From the NCBI RefSeq assembly GCF_010858045.1, contig NZ_JAAGVC010000011.1, forward strand, positions 24,909-88,908: a stretch of DNA of 64,000 bases, written 5' to 3'. Under the pieces are notes generated by a model. It was not told the DNA's origin. It did not search any database and worked only from the letters and a program-made list of their open reading frames with translations. The translations under genes were made by a program, and so were the position numbers. The stretch's first letter is position 1, and every line of letters starts with the position of its first letter. The DNA is from Nocardia cyriacigeorgica (GTDB lineage Bacteria; Actinomycetota; Actinomycetes; Mycobacteriales; Mycobacteriaceae). This document shows, piece by piece, positions 56,687-64,000 of this stretch.

Positions 56687-57111
56687 GCCGATTGTGGCGC
56701 GCGCTACGGCGCCGTGACCGTCCTCGTGACGGGCGCGGCGCCGTTTCGCGTTCTCAGCTGTGGGCGGATTTCGGCGCCCGGCAAACCTGATTGTGAGCAA
56801 CATCACTGCATGTGCCCTGAGCGCCTCTCCTCGCCACGGGTCGCCGGAGCCGGAGACCCGATCAGGAACACTCGCGTACATGAAACAAGCTCTGACCTCG
56901 GCCACATCCGCCCTGGTCATCAGCCCAGGAAGACGACGCTCCAGCGTCCCGGGCCATGCATCCCGGGTACTCGCCGAATCCGATAGTGCGCAACACCATC
57001 ACAGGCCATATGCTGTGACTAACAAACCTGTTGACCGTTTCGGGCCGAGATTCCGAACTTCCCGGTTTGATTAGGCTGGAAATCCGGCACCAATTCTGAT
57101 AGCAATAGGCT
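56687..57111. other. 425-bp intergenic region, no gene recognised
   Basis: Between the SDR and the LysR gene. A terminator-like hairpin occupies 56706-56744; the rest (56745-57111) is lower in GC than its neighbours. An open frame at 56760-57074 has no ribosome-binding site or known motif. It must hold the LysR promoter, but no convincing operator is seen. Confidence 0.6.
56706..56747 (+). terminator. hairpin after the ALDH-SDR operon
   Basis: ACGGCGCCG (56706-56714) and CGGCGCCGT (56736-56744) are perfect nine-base arms around a 21-base loop, followed by TTT, 20 bases past the SDR stop. Confidence 0.5.
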
Positions 57112-57996
57112 ATGGACCCGCATTTGCGCGACCTGCGGTATTTCGTCGCTGTCGCTGAGGAACTGCATTTCACCAACGCCGCACAGCGGCTGCACATCGC
57201 ACAACCCACCCTCTCGCGCCAGATCCGCCAGCTGGAACGCCAGCTCGATGTGGTCCTGTTCGATCGCAATCAGCGCAGTGTGGCACTCACCGTCGCGGGC
57301 AAGGAACTGCTCGACGGCGCCCGCAAGATCCTCGAGCTCTGGGAAGTCACCAACTCCTCCCTGCAAGAGGCCGGCGAGGTGCTGCGCGTCGGCATCCAAT
57401 CCACCCTCGGTCGCGGGCTGCTCAACGACCTGGAAAGCGCCAGCGGGCACCGGCTCGCCCTGCACGCCGCCTCCTGGACCGACCCGTCCAGCGGCTTGGC
57501 CGGCCGGCAGGCCGATCTGGCGCTGGTCTGGCTACCGCTACCGGATCCGAACCGGTACCGCTGGGAGGTGCTGCGCACCGAAGACCGCTGGGTGCTACTG
57601 CCGGAGAACCACCGGCTGGCCGATCAGGACACCATCGACTTCGCCGACCTGATGGACGAGCCGTTCGTGGCGCTGCCGCCCGAGGCGGGCGCGGTCCGCG
57701 ATTTCTGGCTCGGCAACGACGGTCGCGGCGGGCGTCAGCCCAAGATCGGCGCCGAGGCCGCGACGCCCGAGGACAAGCTGGAGGCCGTCAGCCTCGGCCT
57801 CGGCGTATGCCTGCTCGCCGAGAACAACGTGCCGATGTACCGGTGGCCCGGTCTGACCGCCCGCCCCGTCACCGGGCTCGCCCCGTGCGAGCTGGCGGTG
57901 GCCTGGCGCGCCGACGACAACCGGCCGACCATCCTGGAATTCGCCGGCCGGGCCGCGCAGGGCGGGTTCGCCGGCAAACCCGCCCTTGCGGTCTGA
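57112..57996 (+). CDS. LysR family transcriptional regulator
   Basis: 294 aa. The N-terminal winged helix-turn-helix reads LRDLRYFVAVAEELHFTNAAQRLHIAQPTLSRQI (in parts), followed by the linker helix and a two-lobed effector domain. It lies 15 bp from the convergent amidase gene. The amidase, or the upstream dehydrogenases, may be its target, but no operator was identified. Confidence 0.92.
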   Translation: MDPHLRDLRYFVAVAEELHFTNAAQRLHIAQPTLSRQIRQLERQLDVVLFDRNQRSVALTVAGKELLDGARKILELWEVTNSSLQEAGEVLRVGIQSTLGRGLLNDLESASGHRLALHAASWTDPSSGLAGRQADLALVWLPLPDPNRYRWEVLRTEDRWVLLPENHRLADQDTIDFADLMDEPFVALPPEAGAVRDFWLGNDGRGGRQPKIGAEAATPEDKLEAVSLGLGVCLLAENNVPMYRWPGLTARPVTGLAPCELAVAWRADDNRPTILEFAGRAAQGGFAGKPALAV

Positions 57997-58011
57997 ACCA
58001 CCGCGACCGAA

Positions 58012-59415
58012 CTAGTCCTGCCCGGACGGCCGATCCGCGGCCGTCCGGGGCCACGGATGCTGCTGCTCCAGCTGAGCCGCCAGCCGCAGCAACGTCGACT
58101 CGCTGCCCGGCGGGCCCGCCAGCTGCGCCGCCACCGGCGTCCCGGACTCCGGATGCAGCCCCATCGGCACCGTCATCGCCGGCCACCCGACGAGATTCCA
58201 CATCGGGGTGAACGGTGAATAGCGCGGGCTGTTGAGGAAATTGGTCAGCCAGCCCTTGGCATGCCAGGCCTTTGCCTGCGGCGGCGGCAGTGCCAGCGCC
58301 GGGGTGATCACCACGTCGAAGTTCTCGAAGAACTCGACCAACCTCGCCTCCACCCGTTCGACCTGCGCGGGCCGCACCAGGTTCAGCCGGACGATCAAGC
58401 GGCCGAGCGCCAGATGACGACGGGTGCGTTTCTGCAACAGCTGCGGCTGCGGCAGCTCGTCGGCCTCCGGGATCGCCAGCATCGGCCAGCGCAGCATCAC
58501 CGCGGTCACCGCGTCGCCGTAGGGCAGTTTCACCGAGTCGACCGCGTGCCCGGCCGCGGCCGCCGCCGATCCGGCCGTGCGCGCGGCGGCGGTCCAATGC
58601 CGGTCCACCTTGATCAGCGGACTCGGCGCGTTGACGGCGAGCGCGACGCGCAACGGTGCCGCGGCGTCGACGTCGGCCAATTCCGGCCGCCCCGCCATCA
58701 CCGACAGGGTGAGCGCCGCGTCGGCGACAGTCGTTGCCAGCACACCGTTTTCGGTCATCCCGGCCCACGAGTCCGGCCCGACCTCGGCCGGAACCACCCC
58801 GCGCCCCGGCTTGATCCCGACGACGCCGCAGCAGGCCGCCGGGATGCGCACCGAACCAAGACCGTCGTTACCGTGCGCGACCGGAACCAGCCCGGCCGCC
58901 ACCGCCGCCGCGGCCCCACCCGAGGATCCGCCGCAGGTGCGCTCGGGATTCCACGGGTTGCGGGTGATGCCGTCGGGACCGTCGGTCATGCCCCACAGGC
59001 TCAGTTCCGGCACCGTGGTCAGCCCGACGACCACCGCGCCCGCCTCCCGCAGCCGGGAGACCACGGGATGGTCGGCGGTGGCCGGAGCCGGATCGGTGGC
59101 AAGCGATCCGTCCAGCACGGTCTCGCCCGTCACCGCGACATTGTGTTTGATCGCCACCGGCACACCGGCCAGCGGCAGCGCGTCCAGATCACGCTTCTCC
59201 AGTTCGGCCGCCTCCGCGCGCGCCCGCTCCGCACGCACCACGTCGAAGGCGTATACCTCGGCATTGCCCTCGTCGATCCGGGTCAGCGCGGCGTCCACCT
59301 CCGCTGTCGGCGTCGTCGATCCCTCCCGCACCCGGGCCGCGGTCGTGACGACCGGGCCGGGTGGAGTGATCGTGTCATTGCCCGCATGCGAATTCGCGGG
59401 CTCGTGTGCCCCCAT
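58012..59415 (-). CDS. amidase signature family hydrolase
   Basis: 467-aa amidase with the Ser-cisSer-Lys triad: Lys in VAIKHNVAVTGE, the cis-Ser loop TCGGSSGGAAAAVAAGLVP and the nucleophile region GNDGLGSVRIPA. The family hydrolyses amides, nitrile-derived amides or glutamyl-tRNA; GatA neighbours are absent, so a catabolic amidase is likelier. Divergent from the Ser/Thr kinase across 226 bp. Confidence 0.9.
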   Translation of the reverse strand: MGAHEPANSHAGNDTITPPGPVVTTAARVREGSTTPTAEVDAALTRIDEGNAEVYAFDVVRAERARAEAAELEKRDLDALPLAGVPVAIKHNVAVTGETVLDGSLATDPAPATADHPVVSRLREAGAVVVGLTTVPELSLWGMTDGPDGITRNPWNPERTCGGSSGGAAAAVAAGLVPVAHGNDGLGSVRIPAACCGVVGIKPGRGVVPAEVGPDSWAGMTENGVLATTVADAALTLSVMAGRPELADVDAAAPLRVALAVNAPSPLIKVDRHWTAAARTAGSAAAAAGHAVDSVKLPYGDAVTAVMLRWPMLAIPEADELPQPQLLQKRTRRHLALGRLIVRLNLVRPAQVERVEARLVEFFENFDVVITPALALPPPQAKAWHAKGWLTNFLNSPRYSPFTPMWNLVGWPAMTVPMGLHPESGTPVAAQLAGPPGSESTLLRLAAQLEQQHPWPRTAADRPSGQD

Positions 59416-59641
59416 CGGTGCCCTCCTGCCGTGGCCTGCCCGTCGTCGGGCCCGGCCGCGCTCATCCAGCTCGTAGCCCGACGCGACGTTGCCGAAACCG
59501 GGTGAGACACCGTTCCGGTGGACGTATCATTTCCGATTACCGGTCGCCGTCGATGGCGTCGGGTGTGGCGGAGTTTATCGGCAACCCCGTCGGCCGACCA
59601 GTGCATGTTTTACGGCATCCACCCAGCAACCCCTCGGGATC

Positions 59642-61690
59642 ATGAGCGCCGAACCGGAAACCACCCCCGACTCCCCTCCCCCAGCGGAATCCTTTGCGGG
59701 AGCAGCCTCGCCGGACGTCGACGGCGAGGCGACCACCCAGGCCGATCAGCCGACCCGCACCACGGCCGCGCCCTTCGACATGGCCACCCAGGTCGACGCC
59801 GGGCCCGGCAGTGGTTCGGGCACCGGCCCCGGCACCGACGAGGCGCTGGACCGGATCGAGGTCGGCACCAGCATCGGCGATTTCGATCTGCTCACCGGAC
59901 TCGGCAGCGGCGCCTTCGCCCGCGTCTTCCTGGCCAGGCAGCGTTCGCTGCAACGGCTGGTGGCGGTGAAGGTCTCCGCCGACCACGGCACCGAACCGCA
60001 GACGCTGGCCCAGCTCGACCACGACTACATCGTGCGGGTATTCGACCAGCAACTGCTCGAATCCGGCCGGGCACGCGGCTCCCGCCGGCTGCGGTTTCTC
60101 TACATGCAGTTCCTGCCCGGCGGCACGCTGCTCGGGGCGCTGCGCTGGGTGCGCGCCACCCCGCCCGAGGAACGCAACGGCAGGCTGCTGCTGGACGCGG
60201 TGGACACCGCAATGGAGGAAAAAGGCGAGATCCGGCCCACCGATTCCAGCGTGCGTGCCGAGATCGCCACCCTGAGCTGGCCGGAAACCGTGGCCTGGCT
60301 GGGTAGGCGGCTGGCCGAGGCGCTGGACTACGCCGCCTCGCACGGGGTGCTGCACCGCGACGTCAAACCGGCCAATGTCCTGCTCACCGCCGAGGGCGTG
60401 CCCAAGCTCGCCGATTTCAACATCAGCTTCAGCCGCAATGTGGAGGGCACCAGCCCGGTGTCGTACTTCGGCGGCTCCCTGACCTACATGTCGCCGGAAC
60501 AGCTGGAGGCCTGCCATCCCGGCCGCGTACGCGGCGCGGGCGACCTCGACACCCGCGCCGACATCTACTCCCTCGGCGTGCTGCTGTGGGAGCTGCTGAC
60601 CGGCGCGAAACCCTTCGACGACACCACCGCGGGCGCGGACGACCAAGGCGACGACACCACCCTCGAAGCCATGCTGGAGCGGCGCAGCACCGGCGTCGAC
60701 GAGTCCGCCCTGGAGCGGCTGCCACCGGATTGCCCCGCCGCGCTGCGCCGAGTCCTGCTCACCTGCCTCGAGCCGGACCGGGACCGGCGCTGGCCCAATG
60801 GCGCGACGCTGGCCAGACAGTTCGACACCTGCCTCGATCCGAGGGCCCGCGAACTCGTGGACCCGGCCCCGGACAGCTGGCGGCTGCGGCTGCGGCCGTG
60901 GATGGTTCCGGTGCTGCTGCTCGCGCTCGGCGTGCCCAACGCGCTGGCCTCGCTGTACAACATCGAGCACAATCACCAGCTCATCGTCAGCAGGCTCTCG
61001 GAAGAGGCGCAGCGCAATTTCGTCATCATCACCGGCATCGTCAATTCGATACTTTTTCCGATGGGCATCGCGGTGGTGCTGTACCTGGCGCGGTATGTGC
61101 TGCGGGTGACGCGCGGGCTGCGCAAGGGCAAGCGCTACGACTCGGACACTCTGCGGCGCGCCAGACGCGACACGCTACGGCTGGGCGATCAGGCCGTCGC
61201 GGTCGCGTTCACGCTGTGGGTGGTTGCCGGGTTCACCTTCCCCATCGCGTTGCGGCTGACCACCGACGATCTGCCCGCGCGCGGGGTGTGGCATTTCCTC
61301 GCCTCGCAGGCGGTCTGCGGCGCCATCGCGGTCGCCTACCCGTTCTTCCTTGCCACCTTCTACCTGGTGCGTTGCGTCTATCCGATCTTCCTCCGGCACG
61401 GCGACGTCAGTTCCGAGGACGCGGGCTGGCTGCGCAACCTGGACAAACGCTGCAACGGCTACCTCGCGGTGGCCGCGTCGGTGCCGTTGCTCGCGGTGGC
61501 GGGGGTGACGTTCCTGCCGCCCACCGATATCGCGGAGGTGATCGTCGCGGTCCGGGTGCTGTGCGTGGGCGGCATCATCGCCTTCGTCGGCACCTACGTG
61601 GTGTTCCGCGCACTCGAAGCCGATCTGCGCGCCTTGGAGCGCGTGGTGTCACCGGGCGATCCGGTGACCAAACGCCTGGCGGCGGCCTAG
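59642..61690 (+). CDS. membrane Ser/Thr protein kinase with six C-terminal transmembrane helices
   Basis: 682 aa. After an acidic, Pro/Thr-rich ~75-residue lead, a Hanks-type kinase domain runs ~80-400: Gly-rich loop GSGAFARVF at 88, Lys110, HRDVKPAN with Asp240, and the Mg-binding motif reading DFN (Asp258-Phe-Asn260) instead of DFG, then SPEQ and a DIYSLGVLLWELLTG helix. Residues ~419-665 form six hydrophobic helices with no PASTA or other sensor domain. The normal actinobacterial plan is one helix and an extracellular sensor. ATG 59642 has a weak ribosome-binding site. Confidence 0.85.
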   Translation: MSAEPETTPDSPPPAESFAGAASPDVDGEATTQADQPTRTTAAPFDMATQVDAGPGSGSGTGPGTDEALDRIEVGTSIGDFDLLTGLGSGAFARVFLARQRSLQRLVAVKVSADHGTEPQTLAQLDHDYIVRVFDQQLLESGRARGSRRLRFLYMQFLPGGTLLGALRWVRATPPEERNGRLLLDAVDTAMEEKGEIRPTDSSVRAEIATLSWPETVAWLGRRLAEALDYAASHGVLHRDVKPANVLLTAEGVPKLADFNISFSRNVEGTSPVSYFGGSLTYMSPEQLEACHPGRVRGAGDLDTRADIYSLGVLLWELLTGAKPFDDTTAGADDQGDDTTLEAMLERRSTGVDESALERLPPDCPAALRRVLLTCLEPDRDRRWPNGATLARQFDTCLDPRARELVDPAPDSWRLRLRPWMVPVLLLALGVPNALASLYNIEHNHQLIVSRLSEEAQRNFVIITGIVNSILFPMGIAVVLYLARYVLRVTRGLRKGKRYDSDTLRRARRDTLRLGDQAVAVAFTLWVVAGFTFPIALRLTTDDLPARGVWHFLASQAVCGAIAVAYPFFLATFYLVRCVYPIFLRHGDVSSEDAGWLRNLDKRCNGYLAVAASVPLLAVAGVTFLPPTDIAEVIVAVRVLCVGGIIAFVGTYVVFRALEADLRALERVVSPGDPVTKRLAAA

Positions 61691-61691
61691 C

Positions 61692-62312
61692 TCAGGATTC
61701 GCCGCCGTAGACCCTCGGATGCAGGGTGCCGATGTAGGGCAGGTCGCGGTAGCGCTCGGCGTAGTCGAGGCCGTAGCCGACGACGAATTCGTTCGGGATG
61801 TCGAAACCGACGTGTGCGACCTCGACCTGGGTGCGCAGCGCGTCGGGCTTGCGCAGCAGGGTGACCACCTCGAGCGAGGCCGGATTGCGGGTGGACAGGT
61901 TGCGCATCAGCCACGACAGGGTGAGACCGGAGTCGATGATGTCCTCGACGATCAGCACATTGCGCCCGGCGATGTCCTTGTCCAGGTCCTTCATGATGCG
62001 CACCACGCCGGAGGACGAGGTGGACGAACCGTAGGAAGACACGGCCATGAATTCCAGCTGGGTGGGGATCGGCAGCGCCTTGGCCAGATCGGTCATGAAG
62101 AAGATCGCGCCCTTGAGCACGCCGATCAGCAGCAGATCACCCTCGGGGGCGTCGGGCGGATAGCGCTTGGCGATCAGGTCGGCCAGTTCCCTGGTCTTGT
62201 CGGCAATCTGTTCCTCGGTGATCAGCACCGACGCGATGTCGTCCCCGTACACGTCCGCTGGTTCCCTTCCCTGCGTTGATCCGCGGTGCTCTTGCGGGCC
62301 GTCCGTGGTCAC
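61692..62312 (-). CDS. hpt: hypoxanthine-guanine phosphoribosyltransferase
   Basis: 206-aa purine salvage enzyme. The PRPP-binding motif is [14 protein letters not shown] and [11 protein letters not shown] is the flexible loop. GTG 62312 gives a ~20-residue N-terminal extension; GTG 62252 is an alternative. It precedes ... in reverse, follows tilS by 43 bp, the order of Rv3625c-Rv3624c. Confidence 0.93.
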   Translation of the reverse strand: MTTDGPQEHRGSTQGREPADVYGDDIASVLITEEQIADKTRELADLIAKRYPPDAPEGDLLLIGVLKGAIFFMTDLAKALPIPTQLEFMAVSSYGSSTSSSGVVRIMKDLDKDIAGRNVLIVEDIIDSGLTLSWLMRNLSTRNPASLEVVTLLRKPDALRTQVEVAHVGFDIPNEFVVGYGLDYAERYRDLPYIGTLHPRVYGGES

Positions 62313-62355
62313 GCCGCATTTTCCGGCCGATCGACCGCTGTCGCCGCGGGGCCCG

Positions 62356-63405
62356 TCACTCGCGCTCGCCCGGGCGAACCCGATCGGTATGCGCGAGTGT
62401 CAGCCTGCCACGTTCACGCCCAGCAACCAACCTCGTGCCCGGTTCGCCGCCGCCGACCGCGACTGCGCCCTGGCCACGCCAGGCGGTGACCAGTTGATCG
62501 ACCGCGTGTAAATGTTTGCCGGTCAGGGCTTTCGCGCCGCCGTCGAGCAGCCAGAACCGGATGGCTCTGCGGCGCAGGGCCGCGGGGGCAGTGGCGAGCG
62601 TCTCGCAGGACAAACTCACGTCATGAATGCCGGCCGGTTGCTCCCCCGCGTGGCTCGCCACCCGCAGCAGGTCGCGGGCCAGCTCGTCGAGCACCGCGTT
62701 GTCTTCGCGCAGCTGCTCGGCGGTGCGGCCCAGCGCCTCGGCGACGCCGCCGCCGAGTACCTCCTCCAGCAGCGGCAGCACCTCGCTACGCAGCCGGACC
62801 CGGGTGAATTCCGGCGAATCGTTGTGCGGGTCCGCATGCGGGGTGAGCCCGAGGTCGGCACAGCACTGGCGAGTGGAGGCGCGCCGCACACCGAGCAGGG
62901 GCCTGCCCCACGGCGGGGCGTACGGCGCCATCCCCTGGATGGACCGTGGGCCCGAACCGCGAGCCAGCCCGAGCAGCACGGTTTCGGCCTGATCGTCGAG
63001 GGTATGGCCGAGCAGCACCGGCAGGCCCTCGCGGGCGGCGTCCAGCGCCGCATAACGCGCCCGTCTGGCCGCCGCCTCCATTCCGCCCTCGCGGCCCACC
63101 TCGACCGGCAGGACATGCGCGGATCGGCAGCCCAGCTGCAGCGCGGTGGCCGCGGCCGTGGCGGCGACCGCGGCCGATCCCGGTTGGAGCCGGTGGTCGA
63201 CGATCAATGCGTCGACGGCGTCGGCCTCGGCCACCAGCGCCGCCGTCAGCGCGAGCGAATCCGGGCCGCCGGACAGCCCCACCGCGACCTCGCGGCCGAC
63301 GTCGTATCGGGTCAGCCAGCCGCGCACCGCATGCCGGAGTTCGAGCACCGCGGACGTCTCGGGTAGGCGCACCGCACCGGCCCGCACGGGCTCGAACGCG
63401 CTCAT
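62356..63405 (-). CDS. tilS: tRNA(Ile)-lysidine synthetase
   Basis: 349 aa; attaches lysine to C34 of tRNA-Ile(CAU) so that it reads AUA. The PP-loop SGGPDS sits near residue 46 in [31 protein letters not shown] is the second conserved block. The C-terminal domain is short, as usual in actinobacteria. ATG 63405 overlaps the metalloprotease stop by four bases. Confidence 0.93.
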   Translation of the reverse strand: MSAFEPVRAGAVRLPETSAVLELRHAVRGWLTRYDVGREVAVGLSGGPDSLALTAALVAEADAVDALIVDHRLQPGSAAVAATAAATALQLGCRSAHVLPVEVGREGGMEAAARRARYAALDAAREGLPVLLGHTLDDQAETVLLGLARGSGPRSIQGMAPYAPPWGRPLLGVRRASTRQCCADLGLTPHADPHNDSPEFTRVRLRSEVLPLLEEVLGGGVAEALGRTAEQLREDNAVLDELARDLLRVASHAGEQPAGIHDVSLSCETLATAPAALRRRAIRFWLLDGGAKALTGKHLHAVDQLVTAWRGQGAVAVGGGEPGTRLVAGRERGRLTLAHTDRVRPGERE

Positions 63406-64000
63406 CCCAGGACGCGGCTGATCCACCGTTGCGGGTCTTCGATCTCGTCCGGACGCGGCAGCGTCTCGGCGTCGGTCCAGACAGCGTTGAAGCGTTGCAT
63501 GCCGACGGCGTCGACGACGTGGTCGACGAAGGCCTTGCCGCGCACGTACTGGGCCACCTTCGCGTCGACGCCGAGCAGCGCGCGCAGCAGCCGCTGCACC
63601 GGGTTGGTCGGGCGTTTGCGGCGCTGGTCGAAGGCGGCGCGGATCTGTTCGACGGTCGGGATGACCGAGGGGCCGACGGCGTCCATCACATGGTCGGCGT
63701 GGCCCTCGAGCAGGGTGCCGAGCATCAGCAGCCGGTCCAGTGCCTCGCGTTGCGGTGCGGGCTGGGTGGCGCGCAGCAGGCCGACCACACCGCGGGCGGC
63801 GGGATCCTCGGGTGTGCCGTTGCGGCGGCGGTCGCGCACCTCGGACAGCAGACGGGCGAGCATATCGGCCATCGGTTCGTCGCCGACGTCACCGAGGACG
63901 TCGACGTTGGCGCGCATGTAGTCGGCCAGCCAGGGCGCCGAGGAGAACTGCACCCGGTGGGTCACCTCGTGCAGGCACACCCAGAAGCGGAAATCGCTCG
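63402..64000 (-). CDS. zinc-dependent metalloprotease, Rv3626c-like (partial)
   Basis: The C-terminal ~200 residues of a gene that continues past the right edge. The zincin motif CLHEVTHRVQF (HExxH) is near the edge and a downstream Glu in LLEGHADHVMDAVG is a plausible third ligand. It belongs to the DUF2342-type family next to tilS in mycobacteria. Substrate unknown. Confidence 0.85.
   Translation of the reverse strand, partial: SDFRFWVCLHEVTHRVQFSSAPWLADYMRANVDVLGDVGDEPMADMLARLLSEVRDRRRNGTPEDPAARGVVGLLRATQPAPQREALDRLLMLGTLLEGHADHVMDAVGPSVIPTVEQIRAAFDQRRKRPTNPVQRLLRALLGVDAKVAQYVRGKAFVDHVVDAVGMQRFNAVWTDAETLPRPDEIEDPQRWISRVLG

Noticed and set aside
54635..56920. 761-codon minus-strand open frame opposite the aldehyde dehydrogenase and SDR
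   Set aside because: Shadow of two well-supported enzymes; Arg/His/Gly-rich with no motif.
56760..57074. 104-codon frame between the SDR and LysR genes
   Set aside because: Base composition unlike neighbouring genes, no recognisable start signal or motif.

Overview
The window is a gene-dense stretch of high-GC actinobacterial chromosome, almost certainly from Nocardia or a close relative (order Mycobacteriales; the genus is inferred). Codons end mostly in G or C, GTG starts and ATGA/GTGA overlaps are frequent, and the conserved blocks follow the gene order known from Mycobacterium tuberculosis Rv3579c to Rv3626c: rlmB-cysS-ispF-ispD-carD / lpqE-like-radA / membrane protein-canB / mutY / hydrolase / mhuD, then clpC1, lsr2, lysS, coaX-panD-panC, folK-folB-folP-folE, ftsH, and finally hpt-tilS-metalloprotease.

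Region 1 (1-11.7 kb) is accessory: a zinc/manganese-type ABC importer behind a Zur-like box, a nitroreductase/HxlR divergent pair, a very large AfsR/SARP regulator below a beta-lactamase-fold serine hydrolase, and an acyl-CoA dehydrogenase with a crotonase-fold protein. Region 2 (11.8-22.5 kb) is the conserved rRNA methylation/isoprenoid/CarD/RadA/MutY block, with disA missing from its usual place after radA. Region 3 (22.5-31.4 kb) is inserted: a B12 riboswitch with cbtB-cbtA (cobalt uptake), OsmC, an SRPBCC protein, a TetR-controlled azoreductase plus small multidrug/guanidinium exporter, and an ABC-2 exporter divergent from a NarL-type two-component system and a small SHOCT membrane protein. 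Region 4 (31.5-50.3 kb) holds clpC1, a secreted lipase, DUF1772 and FHA-HTH genes, lsr2, lysS, a cysteine dioxygenase-sulfurtransferase pair, and the pantothenate and folate operons ending in ftsH. Region 5 (50.5-61.7 kb) is accessory DNA where mycobacteria carry other genes: proteins of unknown function, PucR and LysR regulators, an aldehyde dehydrogenase/SDR pair, an amidase, and a multi-pass membrane Ser/Thr kinase with an altered DFG motif. Region 6 (61.7 kb to the end) returns to the conserved hpt-tilS block.

The most interesting signal is not an annotated-type gene. Upstream of the cysteine dioxygenase operon lies a 13-codon leaderless open reading frame (40245 to 40204, minus strand) with two adjacent Cys codons and a -10 element placed exactly for leaderless initiation. 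It is followed by four mutually exclusive pairing segments, the arrangement expected of a cysteine-responsive ribosome-stalling attenuator. Other regulatory signals worth testing are four heptamers in 10-11 bp phase upstream of the SARP-linked serine hydrolase, a shared 20-bp dyad flanking the two-component system, tandem palindromes for the TetR regulator, and KstR-like sites by the lipase. No rRNA, tRNA, CRISPR array, insertion sequence or prophage was recognised.
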